DNA of 34,079 nucleotides from Chloroflexota bacterium. GTDB lineage: Bacteria; Chloroflexota; Limnocylindria; Limnocylindrales; CSP1-4. Within the stretch, counting starts at the first letter, position 1; every line of letters starts with the position of its first letter. Shown here one piece after another: positions 20,525 to 28,944 of this stretch. Below the pieces are notes generated by a model. That model saw nothing but the letters and a program-made list of their open reading frames with translations, had not been told where the DNA came from and made no database searches. The stretch is from contig JAJXTS010000009.1 in NCBI GenBank assembly GCA_021783595.1, forward strand, positions 1 through 34,079, read 5' to 3'. The position numbers and the translations under genes were made by a program.

Positions 20525-22096
20525 TCAGTCCACGATGGTGTGGCTCTGCTCCCGCAGGAACTGCGCGACGTAGTACATCGAGAGGCCGGCCTTGCCGGTG
20601 GAGCCGGAGCCCTTCCAGCCGCCGAACGCCTGGACGCCCGGCCAGGCGCCGGTGGTGGCGCCGGCGCGGCGGTTGACGTACAGGACGCCCGCCTCGATCT
20701 CCTCGAGGAAGCGCTGGACCTCGGCGTCGTCCTCGCTGTAGACGCCCGCGGTCAGGCCGTAGGTCGAGTCGTTGGCGAGGCGGAGCGCCTCGTCGATCGA
20801 GTCCACCGCGCAGACCGCCGTGAACGGCGCGAACAGCTCGTCCTGGAACAGCCGGTGGGAGGCGGGCAGGCCGTCCACCACCGTGGGCTCCACGTAGAAG
20901 CCGCGGGCGAAGGCGCCGTCGGTGAGGTGCTCCCCTCCGGTGAGGACCCGGCCGTCGCGGCGCGCCTCGGCGACCGCCTGCTGGTGGCGCTCCACGGCGC
21001 GCGCGTCGATGACCGGGCCGAGGAAGGCGGCGCGCGGCATCGGGTCGCCCACGACGAGCTTCTCGGTCTTGGCGACGAGCTGCTCGACGAACGCGTCGTG
21101 GACGTCGCGGTGGACGTAGACGCGGCTGTTCGCGGAGCACTTCTGGCCGCCGAAGCCGAACGCGGCGCGCATGACGCCCTCGGCCGCCTCCTCGAGGTCG
21201 GCGGAGGCCATCACGATGGCCGGGTTCTTGCCGCCCATCTCCACGATGCACGGCCGCGGGTACTTCTGGGAGAACCGCTTGTACAGCGCGAACCCGACCT
21301 CGTACGAGCCGGTGAACACCATGCCGTCGATGCCGAGGTTGGTCTGGAGCTCGTCGCCGACGGTGTCGCCGGGGCCCATGACAAGGTTGAACACGCCGTC
21401 GGGCACGCCCGCGTCGCGGTAGGCCTCCATGATCGCGACAGCGGTCATGGCGCCGGCAGAGGCGGGCTTGAACACGACGGCGTTGCCGGCCATCATCGCG
21501 GCCGACGACGGGCCGACGGCGAGCGCCATCGGGAAGTTGAACGGGCTGATCACCGCGAACACGCCCATCGGCCGCAGGATCGTCCGGGTGTGGACGGCGG
21601 CGTCGCCGAGGCTGTCCATCGGGTGGTCGTAGAAGTTGTTGGCCTCGGCGACCCGGCTGTAGTAGCGGATGAGGTCGGCCGCCTCCTCCACCTCGCCCAG
21701 CGCCTCGAGGCGGGTCTTGCCCACCTCGACCGCCATCAGGCCCGCGTACTCCATCTGGCGCTCGGAGATGAGCTCCGCCGCGCGGCGGAGGATCTCGAGC
21801 CGCTTCTGCCAGCCCAGGCGGAACCACGCCGGCTGGGCGCGCCTGGCGGCTGCGATGGCGTCCCGGACGTCTCCCCGGGTGCCTTTCGCGAACGTGCCGA
21901 CGAGGATGTCGGTGTCGATGGGCGTCCGGACCTCGAAGGTCCCGTCGCCGTCGCGCTCCTTGCCGTCGATGAAGTTGCGGTGGTAGGCGCCGAGCCTCGC
22001 CTTCGCCTTCTCGAGGCCCGCCTCGTACAGCTGGTGGAGGGTCTCGTTGTTGGCGGACAGCGTGGCGTAGGTGATCTTGAGGCGCTCGGTCGTCAT
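20525..22096 (-). CDS. pruA: 1-pyrroline-5-carboxylate dehydrogenase
   Basis: 523-residue aldehyde dehydrogenase, L-glutamate gamma-semialdehyde dehydrogenase type. It oxidises glutamate semialdehyde (from proline or ornithine) to glutamate with NAD+. Catalytic residues: N187 (SPFNFPM), E286 (CIVEMGGKNP) and C320 (FGGQKCSANSRVY). The C-terminal NRRAGATTGAWPGVQAFGG is diagnostic of P5C dehydrogenases (the NRxxGATTGAxxGxQPFGG pattern) and distinguishes it from generic aldehyde dehydrogenases. It is monofunctional: no PutA proline dehydrogenase domain and no putA partner here. GGGAG precedes the ATG. A TAGACT box at 22169-22174 could be its -10, with a 6-bp hairpin (22119-22138) in the leader. 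Confidence 0.92.
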   Translation of the reverse strand: MTTERLKITYATLSANNETLHQLYEAGLEKAKARLGAYHRNFIDGKERDGDGTFEVRTPIDTDILVGTFAKGTRGDVRDAIAAARRAQPAWFRLGWQKRLEILRRAAELISERQMEYAGLMAVEVGKTRLEALGEVEEAADLIRYYSRVAEANNFYDHPMDSLGDAAVHTRTILRPMGVFAVISPFNFPMALAVGPSSAAMMAGNAVVFKPASAGAMTAVAIMEAYRDAGVPDGVFNLVMGPGDTVGDELQTNLGIDGMVFTGSYEVGFALYKRFSQKYPRPCIVEMGGKNPAIVMASADLEEAAEGVMRAAFGFGGQKCSANSRVYVHRDVHDAFVEQLVAKTEKLVVGDPMPRAAFLGPVIDARAVERHQQAVAEARRDGRVLTGGEHLTDGAFARGFYVEPTVVDGLPASHRLFQDELFAPFTAVCAVDSIDEALRLANDSTYGLTAGVYSEDDAEVQRFLEEIEAGVLYVNRRAGATTGAWPGVQAFGGWKGSGSTGKAGLSMYYVAQFLREQSHTIVD

Positions 22097-22252
22097 TGCA
22101 GCTCCCGTGTGGCGCGCGCCGGCCGAGGGGCTGGCCGGGCGCCGGATCCGAGGTCGATCGCTGTCGCCAGTCTAGTCCCGGAGGCAGGCGGCCGAGGCCC
22201 GAGGCCAGAGCCGGTCGCGCGGCGTGGACTCCCCGGACGCGGCGACGCTCCC

Positions 22253-23137
22253 CTACCCGAGCAGCGCCGCCGCCACCTCCGCGATCGACGGCGCGACGGC
22301 GTCCGGGCGGTGGCCGCGGGCGCCCGACGCCGCCCTCGCCAGGTCGGCGTCGCCATGCTTCCCGGTCCGCACGAACACCGTCCGAAGGCCGGCCCGCCGC
22401 GCCCCGCCGATGTCGCTGAACACGTCGTCGCCCACCATCGCGAGGTCGTGTCGCCGGAGCCCGGGCTCGCCGCGCGCCTTGGCCTCGGCGACCAGGCGGT
22501 CGATCGCCGCCCGGAAGAACGCCCGGTCCGGCTTGCCCGCCGTTCGCGCCCGTCGCTTTGTCGCCCACTCGAGGGCCACCAGGAACGCGCCCGCGTCGAG
22601 CGTCGGGCCGTCCGGCGTGAGCCACCACGGGTTGCGGTGCATGCCGATGAGCGCCGCGCCGCCGAGCACCAGCCGGAAGGCGCGGTTGAGGTTCTCGCGG
22701 GTCAGCTGGTCCGGGGAGTCGCCGAGGACGACTGCCGCCACGCCGTCCGGTTGGGCGTCCGCCGCCGGCCCGCCCAGTACGTTGCAGCCCGCGAACTCCG
22801 CGCGTGCGTCGTCCGACGCGATCACGTACACGGGGCGGTCCGGATACTCGCGGCGCACGAGCTCCGCCGACGCGCTCAGCGCGGTCTGGAAACGCTCGGG
22901 CGGCGTGGGGAAGCCCGCCGACCGACCCCATGCCGCCAGCGTCTTGCGCGAGACCAGCGACGAGTTGGTCACCACCAGGTACGGGAAGCCGGCCAGCTCG
23001 AGGGCCGCCAGCGCCCCGGGCGCGCCGGGGATCGCCGCCCCCTTGAGCACGAGGACCCCGTCGAGGTCCAGCAGCAGGCCGCGGACCCCGTGCAGGGCTG
23101 CACGGAGGGCGTCGTCGGGAGCGGGCAGGTCGGGCAT
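22253..23137 (-). CDS. HAD-superfamily (class IIA, NagD-like) phosphatase
   Basis: 294 residues. HAD motif I is DLDGVLV (D24 nucleophile, D26 acid/base), motif II is VVTNSS (T57), motif III is K202 in AGKPDRAFF, and motif IV is VGDDVFSDIGGARRAG (D237/D238, D242). The large C2 cap between motifs II and III is the NagD/PGP-type. It probably hydrolyses a sugar or nucleotide monophosphate; phosphoglycolate or p-nitrophenyl-phosphate-type activity is typical but unproven. The ATG lies seven bases after TACGCT and has no Shine-Dalgarno, so it is probably leaderless. It is divergent from fabI across 34 bp. Confidence 0.88.
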   Translation of the reverse strand: MPDLPAPDDALRAALHGVRGLLLDLDGVLVLKGAAIPGAPGALAALELAGFPYLVVTNSSLVSRKTLAAWGRSAGFPTPPERFQTALSASAELVRREYPDRPVYVIASDDARAEFAGCNVLGGPAADAQPDGVAAVVLGDSPDQLTRENLNRAFRLVLGGAALIGMHRNPWWLTPDGPTLDAGAFLVALEWATKRRARTAGKPDRAFFRAAIDRLVAEAKARGEPGLRRHDLAMVGDDVFSDIGGARRAGLRTVFVRTGKHGDADLARAASGARGHRPDAVAPSIAEVAAALLG

Positions 23138-23144
23138 GATGCGC

Positions 23145-23150
23145 AGCGTA
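23145..23150 (-). promoter_or_regulatory. -10 box TACGCT for leaderless phosphatase mRNA
   Basis: On the minus strand TACGCT, seven bases, then the ATG at 23137. It lies inside the 34-bp gap shared with fabI and directly abuts the AAGGAGG (23154-23160) of fabI on the other strand. Confidence 0.5.
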
Positions 23151-23171
23151 CCGAAGGAGGACGTTTCGCAG

Positions 23172-23951
<780 letters not shown>

Positions 23952-23968
23952 CGGCGGCGCGACGGGCG

Positions 23969-24011
23969 GGCGGGTCGGCGACGCGCGCCGGGCGCGGTGG
24001 CGCGACCCGCC
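23969..24011. terminator. Hairpin between convergent fabI and acyl-CoA synthetase
   Basis: A 9-bp stem (23969-23977 with 24003-24011; core GCGGGTCG/CGACCCGC) encloses a 25-nt GC-rich loop in the 77-bp convergent gap. No T-tract. Confidence 0.45.
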
Positions 24012-24028
24012 GGGCACCCTCGGCCCCG

Positions 24029-25801
24029 TCAGCCCCCCGGTGCGGGCGGGGCGTCGTGGGCCTCGCTCTCGGCGATCAACTCGCGTCGGAGCACCTTGCC
24101 CACGTTTGACCGCGGCAGGCTGGCGCGGATCTCGATGACCGCGGGCCGCTTGTAGTGCGCCAGGTTCAAGTCGCAGAAGTCGTGGAGCTCCTCCACCGTC
24201 GTCGTCGCGCCGGGCTTCAGGATCACGTACGCCTTCGGCACCTCGCCCTTCCGGGCGCTCTTCATCCCGATGACCGCGGCCTCCGCCACGCCCGGGTGGG
24301 TGATCAGCACCTCCTCCACCTCGCGCGGGTAGACGTTGGCGCCGCTGACGATGATCAGGTCCTTGATCCGGTCCACGATCGCGAAGTAGCCCTCGGCGTC
24401 GACGCTGGCCAAGTCGCCGGTGTGGAGCCAGCCGTCGCGCAGGACGCGCTCGGTCTCGTCGGGCCGCTCGTGGTAGCCGGCCATCACCTGGGGGCCGCGC
24501 ACCCACAGCTCGCCGACCTGGCCGGGACCCGAGACGTCCTCGCCTGTCGAGAGGTCCACCAGGCGGGCGTCCGTGCCGGGCAGCGGCAGCCCGATCGTGC
24601 CGGGCTTGCCGCGGCCGTGGACGGGGTTCACGTGCGTCACCGGGCTGGCCTCGGTCAGGCCGTAGCCCTCGCACAGGCGACCGCCGGTCAGCGACTCGAA
24701 CTGCGCCTGCACGGGGGGCGGCAGCGGGGCGGCCCCGCTGATGCATGCCTCGACTGAGCGGAGGTCGTGCTTGCCGATCGTCGGGTGCTGGTTGAGGGCC
24801 GCGTAGAACATCGGCACGCCCGGAAAATAGCGGGGCCGGTGGCGGTCGATCGCGGCCAGAACCTGGTCGACGTCGAACTTGGGTAGCAGGACCTGCGTCG
24901 CGCCCAGCGCGAGCGCGAAGTTCATCGCCACCGTCAGCCCGTAGATGTGGAAGTACGGCAGGGCGCACAGCACCGACGACGGCTCGTCGCCGCTGCCGGC
25001 CAGCACCGCGGTGCACTGGACCGCGTTGGCCACGAGGTTGCGGTGGGTCAGGACCGCCTCCTTCGGCAGCCCGGTCGTGCCGCCGGTCCCCTGGAGGACG
25101 GCCGGGTCTCCGGGCCGGGCTGGCGAGTCCACGCGCTCGCTGGGCGCGCCGGCCAGGAGGCGGAACAGGTTCGGCGTCGCGGCCGTGTGGGGCACCGGGT
25201 GCCAGCGGCCCTGCCGCCTCTGCTGGAGGGGGTACAGCCAGCGCAGGGGCACGGGCAGCGAGTCCTGGATGCCGGTCGCGATCACGGGCGCCAGGCCCTG
25301 CGGCGGCCGTAGCGCCCCGCCGACCCCGGCGCGCGCGGCCACCACCCGCGGCAGCAGCACGTCGAGCGTCACCGACAGCCGCGGTCGCGTCTGGCCCAGC
25401 AGGCCCGCCAACTCCCGCTCGACGTAGAGCGGGCTCATCGCGACCGCCGTGCAGCCCGCCCGCAGCGTGCCGAGGAAGGCGATCACGAACGCGGGCGAGG
25501 TGGGCAGGTGCAGGCTTACGCTGTCGCCCTGCCCCAGGCCGGCACGCCGGACCAGCCCGGCGAACGCGTCCACGAGGCGGTCGAGCTCCGCGTAGCTCGT
25601 CCGCTGCCCGAAGAAGTCCATCGCAACCCGGCCCGGAAACGCCTCCGCGGCCCGCCGGAGGAGCCCGTCCACGGTGATCTCGGGGATCTCCACCTCGGCC
25701 GGGACGCCCGGGTCGTAGCTCGCGAGCCATGGGCGCGCCGCGCTGAGGCCGGACGCCTGGGCGACGCCCCCGTCAGCCGGACGCCCGGCAGACTCGATCA
25801 C
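24029..25801 (-). CDS. Long-chain fatty acid-CoA ligase (AMP-forming)
   Basis: 590-residue ANL-superfamily enzyme that activates fatty acids to acyl-AMP and then acyl-CoA. Motifs: P-loop QGTGGTTGLPKEAVLTH (237-253) with Glu where many ligases have Gly; CEGYGLTEASPV (378-388); GWLHTGDLA; DRIKDLIIVSGANVYP hinge; C-terminal catalytic lysine in SNVGKVLRREL. An insertion of about 60 residues before the P-loop (RWLYPLQQRRQGRWHPVPHT) resembles FadD-type ligases with an amphipathic membrane-docking helix. The start is GTG with AAGGAG eight bases upstream. It sits downstream of fadE beyond a hairpin, so it is probably part of the fad transcript, perhaps at reduced level. Confidence 0.9.
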   Translation of the reverse strand: MIESAGRPADGGVAQASGLSAARPWLASYDPGVPAEVEIPEITVDGLLRRAAEAFPGRVAMDFFGQRTSYAELDRLVDAFAGLVRRAGLGQGDSVSLHLPTSPAFVIAFLGTLRAGCTAVAMSPLYVERELAGLLGQTRPRLSVTLDVLLPRVVAARAGVGGALRPPQGLAPVIATGIQDSLPVPLRWLYPLQQRRQGRWHPVPHTAATPNLFRLLAGAPSERVDSPARPGDPAVLQGTGGTTGLPKEAVLTHRNLVANAVQCTAVLAGSGDEPSSVLCALPYFHIYGLTVAMNFALALGATQVLLPKFDVDQVLAAIDRHRPRYFPGVPMFYAALNQHPTIGKHDLRSVEACISGAAPLPPPVQAQFESLTGGRLCEGYGLTEASPVTHVNPVHGRGKPGTIGLPLPGTDARLVDLSTGEDVSGPGQVGELWVRGPQVMAGYHERPDETERVLRDGWLHTGDLASVDAEGYFAIVDRIKDLIIVSGANVYPREVEEVLITHPGVAEAAVIGMKSARKGEVPKAYVILKPGATTTVEELHDFCDLNLAHYKRPAVIEIRASLPRSNVGKVLRRELIAESEAHDAPPAPGG

Positions 25802-25826
25802 GACTCCGCTCCTTTCCGGGCCCCTC

Positions 25827-25874
25827 GGCGGGACCCACTCGCCACACCGGCTCCGCTCGTCGTCGGGTCCCGCC
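25827..25874 (-). terminator. Intercistronic hairpin between fadE and the ligase gene
   Basis: A perfect 10-bp stem (GGCGGGACCC at 25827-25836 with GGGTCCCGCC at 25865-25874) and 28-nt loop starts two bases after the fadE stop on the minus strand. It could be a partial terminator or an RNA-stability element separating fadE from the ligase. Confidence 0.5.
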
Positions 25875-25876
25875 CG

Positions 25877-27676
25877 CTACACGGGGTATCCCCCGGCCGC
25901 CCTCACCGACGCCGCCACCCGCCGGGCCAGGGGCACCCGGTCCACCGGATCCGCCCGGAGCAGCCGGCGCAGGCCAGCCTGGAGCAGGCGGGCGTCATCG
26001 CCCTCGGCGACGCTCGCCGCCAACGTCCGGGCCGTCAGCTCGGCGGGACCGATCCGGTCCGCCACGGCCAGGCGAGCGAGCAGGAGGTGGTCGTCGGCCC
26101 GTGCCGGCGCCTCCGTCGCCGCCTGCTCGGCCCGCACCACGACGGTCTCGAGGGCGAGCAGCGCGATCGCGAGGTCCGCCAGCCCGGCCAGCACCTCCTG
26201 CTGCTCCTCGAGCGCGGCGCCGAACCGCTGCACGGCCGCCCCGGCGAGCAGCAGCGTCGCCTGGCGCAGACCGTCCACGAGGCGGTGCTCGGCCGCGAGC
26301 GGACCGCCCGGCCCCGAGGCGTCGGACGACGGCCCGGCCAGCAGGGCCTCCTGCGCGCGTCGCGCCGGCCCGAGCAGGTCGAGGCGCCCGCTCATCGCGC
26401 GCTTGAGCAGCGTGCCCGGGATCAGCAGCCGGTTGATCTCGTTGGTGCCCTCCCAGATCCGGTTGATCCGGGCGTCGCGGTACGCCTGGGCGGCGGGGTA
26501 GTCCTCCAGGTAGCCGTAGCCGCCGTGCACCTGCACCAGCTCGTCCACGGTCGCGTCCAGCTCCTCGCTGGCGAGGACCTTGGCGATCGAGCACTCGACC
26601 GCCAGCTCCTCGAGCGCGATGCGGACGCCGTCCGGCCCGGCCGCCTCCGCGCCCTCGAGCCGGGCGTCGATCAGCCCGGCGATCCGGTACACCACCGACT
26701 CGGTGATGTAGGTCCGCACGGCCAGCTCGGCCAGCTTGCCAGCCACCAGCGGGAACTCGCCGATCGCCCGCCCGAAGGCGCGCCGCTCGGACGCGTAGGC
26801 GGTCGCGATCCGCAGGGCGGGCTTCATCGCGCCCAGCGCCGCGGCGGCCAGCTTGAACCGGCCGACGTTGAGCACGTTGAACGCCACCCGGTGCCCCTTG
26901 CCGATCTCGCCCAGCAGGTTGCCGGCCGGGACCACCGCGCCGTCGAACGTGAGCGGGCAGGTGGAGGTGCCGTGGATGCCGAGCTTGCGCTCCTCGGGAC
27001 CGATCTCGAGGCCCGGCGTCCCCCGCTCCACCAGGAACGCGGTGAACTGCTCGCCGTCCACCTTGGCGTACACGGTGAACAGGTCCGCGAAGCCGGCGTT
27101 GGTGATGAACTGCTTGCTCCCGTCGAGCCGCCACGAGCCGTCGGGCTGGCGGGTGGCGCGAGTCCGGATGGCCTGGGCGTCGGAGCCCGCGCCGGGCTCG
27201 GTCAGGGCGTAGGCCGCGACGGTGGTGCCGGCGGCCAGCCCGGGGAGGTACCGAGCCCGCTGCTCGTCGGTGCCGAAGAACACCAGCGGCAGCGTGCCGA
27301 TGCCGGTGTGGGCGCTGAACGTGACCGCGAACGAGCCGGCCGCGGCCACGGCCTCGGTGACCGCGACGCTGGTCGTCTTGTCCAGGCCCACGCCCCCGAA
27401 CGCCTCGGGCACGTCGATCCCCAGGAACCCGTCGCGGCCGAGGATCGCGAGCAGGGCCCGGTGGGCGGCGTAGTCCTTCGCCTCGAGCGCCTCGCGGCGC
27501 GGCAGGGCCTCGCGCTCCACGAGGGTCGCGGCCGCCTTGCGGATCGCCCGCTGGTCCTCGTTGAGGCGCTCCGGGGTGGGGATGTCGCCCACCGCCGCCG
27601 GCGCCACCAGGAAGGCGCCGCCGGGTCGCGGGCTCGCCTGCCCGCCAGAGGTGCCCGTCGCGGTCTCGCCTGCCAT
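25877..27676 (-). CDS. fadE: Acyl-CoA dehydrogenase, FadE (Bacillus-type)
   Basis: 599 residues: an acyl-CoA dehydrogenase core of about 420 residues plus a C-terminal helical extension of about 180, as in the 594-residue B. subtilis FadE and in VLCAD/ACAD9. FAD-site ALTEPGAGSDAQAI (158-170) and catalytic base E409 in RIWEGTNEINR are present; VHGGYGYLEDYP (383-394) is the conserved helix before it. It introduces the first double bond in beta-oxidation with FAD, normally passing electrons to ETF, which is not encoded here. The ATG overlaps the fadA stop by one base (TGATG) and has AAGGAGG seven bases upstream. Confidence 0.92.
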   Translation of the reverse strand: MAGETATGTSGGQASPRPGGAFLVAPAAVGDIPTPERLNEDQRAIRKAAATLVEREALPRREALEAKDYAAHRALLAILGRDGFLGIDVPEAFGGVGLDKTTSVAVTEAVAAAGSFAVTFSAHTGIGTLPLVFFGTDEQRARYLPGLAAGTTVAAYALTEPGAGSDAQAIRTRATRQPDGSWRLDGSKQFITNAGFADLFTVYAKVDGEQFTAFLVERGTPGLEIGPEERKLGIHGTSTCPLTFDGAVVPAGNLLGEIGKGHRVAFNVLNVGRFKLAAAALGAMKPALRIATAYASERRAFGRAIGEFPLVAGKLAELAVRTYITESVVYRIAGLIDARLEGAEAAGPDGVRIALEELAVECSIAKVLASEELDATVDELVQVHGGYGYLEDYPAAQAYRDARINRIWEGTNEINRLLIPGTLLKRAMSGRLDLLGPARRAQEALLAGPSSDASGPGGPLAAEHRLVDGLRQATLLLAGAAVQRFGAALEEQQEVLAGLADLAIALLALETVVVRAEQAATEAPARADDHLLLARLAVADRIGPAELTARTLAASVAEGDDARLLQAGLRRLLRADPVDRVPLARRVAASVRAAGGYPV

Positions 27677-28926
27677 CACGCCGCCTCCTTCGTCGCGCCG
27701 CCGCTGGCGCCCGCCGTCCCGTTGCCCGGGGCGCGGACCGCCTGCCGGCCGCCTAGCCACTCGATGACGCCTGCGGCCCCCTGCCCGCCGCCCACGCACA
27801 TGGTCACCAGCCCGTAGCGCGCCTCGCGCCTCCCGAGCTCCGAGAGCACCTGGGTGGCCAGCTTGGCGCCCGTCGCCCCCAGGGGGTGGCCGAGCGCGAT
27901 GGCGCCGCCGTTGGGGTTGGTCCGCGCCTCGTCCAGCCCCAGCCGGCGGACGATCTCCACGGTCTGGGCCGCGAACGCCTCGTTGAGCTCGATCACCGAG
28001 ATGTCGTCCAGGGTCAGCCCGGCCTGGGCGAGCGCCCGCGGGATGGCCTCCACCGGCCCCACGCCCATGATCTCGGGGTCCACGCCCACCGTCGCGAAGC
28101 TCACCAGGCGGCCGAGCGGGGTCAGCCCGAGAGCGGCCGCCCGGGCGCCGCTCATGACCACCAGGGCCGCGGCCCCGTCGCTCGTCTGCGAGCTGTTGCC
28201 GGCGGTGACCGTGCCGCCGGCGCGGAACGCCGGCCGCAGCGACGCGAGGCGGGCGGCGTCGGTGTCCGCACGGATCCCCTCGTCCGTCTCGAACGCGCGC
28301 TCATCCACCCGCGGTCGCCCGTCCTCGACCACCGTGTGCCGCGCCGTCACGGGCACGATCTCGTCGCGGAAGCGGCCGGCGGCCTGGGCGGCGGCGGCGC
28401 GCTGGTGGCTGCGCAGCGCCCAGGCGTCCTGGTCCTCGCGCGAGACGCCGAAGCGGGTCGCCACCTCCTCGGCCGTGAGGCCCATCGTCAGGAACGCGCC
28501 CGGCCACGACGCCGCGAGCCCCGGGTCCGGGTCGTAGTGCCAGCCGGTCATCGGCACCAGGCTCATCGACTCCATGCCCGCGGCCACCACGACGTCCGCG
28601 GTCCCGAACATCACGGCCTGGGTGGCGATCGCCAGTGCCTGCAGGCCCGACGCGCAGAACCGGTTGACCGTCATCGCCGACACGCGATCGGGCAGGCCAG
28701 CGCCCAGCCCCACGTAGCGCGCCACGTTGAGGCCCTGGGCGCCCTCGGGCATGGCACAGCCCAGGACCAGGTCCCCCACCTCGGCCGGGTCCAGCCCCGG
28801 GGCGCGGGCCACGGCCTCGCGGACGGCGGCCATCGCGAGGGCCTCGGGCGGCGTCTCGCGCAGCGCACCGCGGGGCGCCTTCCCGACCGCCGTCCGGGCG
28901 GCACTCACGATGACGGCGTCCTGCAT
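27676..28926 (-). CDS. fadA: Acetyl-CoA acyltransferase (thiolase)
   Basis: 416 residues. Nucleophile C91 in NRFCASGLQA, the acid/base set NEAFAAQT, NPNGGAIALGHPLGATGA (His) and MCVGGGQGAA (second Cys) are all intact. It cleaves 3-ketoacyl-CoA to acetyl-CoA and a shortened acyl-CoA. After the core there is an unusual Gly/Ala/Thr-rich C-terminal tail (RAPGNGTAGASGGATKEAA) of about 20 residues that most thiolases lack; the fadE start lies at its end. GGGGAG lies about 10 bases before the ATG, and the gap to fadN is 18 bp. It is the middle gene of the fadNAE unit. Confidence 0.94.
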   Translation of the reverse strand: MQDAVIVSAARTAVGKAPRGALRETPPEALAMAAVREAVARAPGLDPAEVGDLVLGCAMPEGAQGLNVARYVGLGAGLPDRVSAMTVNRFCASGLQALAIATQAVMFGTADVVVAAGMESMSLVPMTGWHYDPDPGLAASWPGAFLTMGLTAEEVATRFGVSREDQDAWALRSHQRAAAAQAAGRFRDEIVPVTARHTVVEDGRPRVDERAFETDEGIRADTDAARLASLRPAFRAGGTVTAGNSSQTSDGAAALVVMSGARAAALGLTPLGRLVSFATVGVDPEIMGVGPVEAIPRALAQAGLTLDDISVIELNEAFAAQTVEIVRRLGLDEARTNPNGGAIALGHPLGATGAKLATQVLSELGRREARYGLVTMCVGGGQGAAGVIEWLGGRQAVRAPGNGTAGASGGATKEAA

Positions 28927-28944
28927 GGCGTTCTCGTCTCCCCG

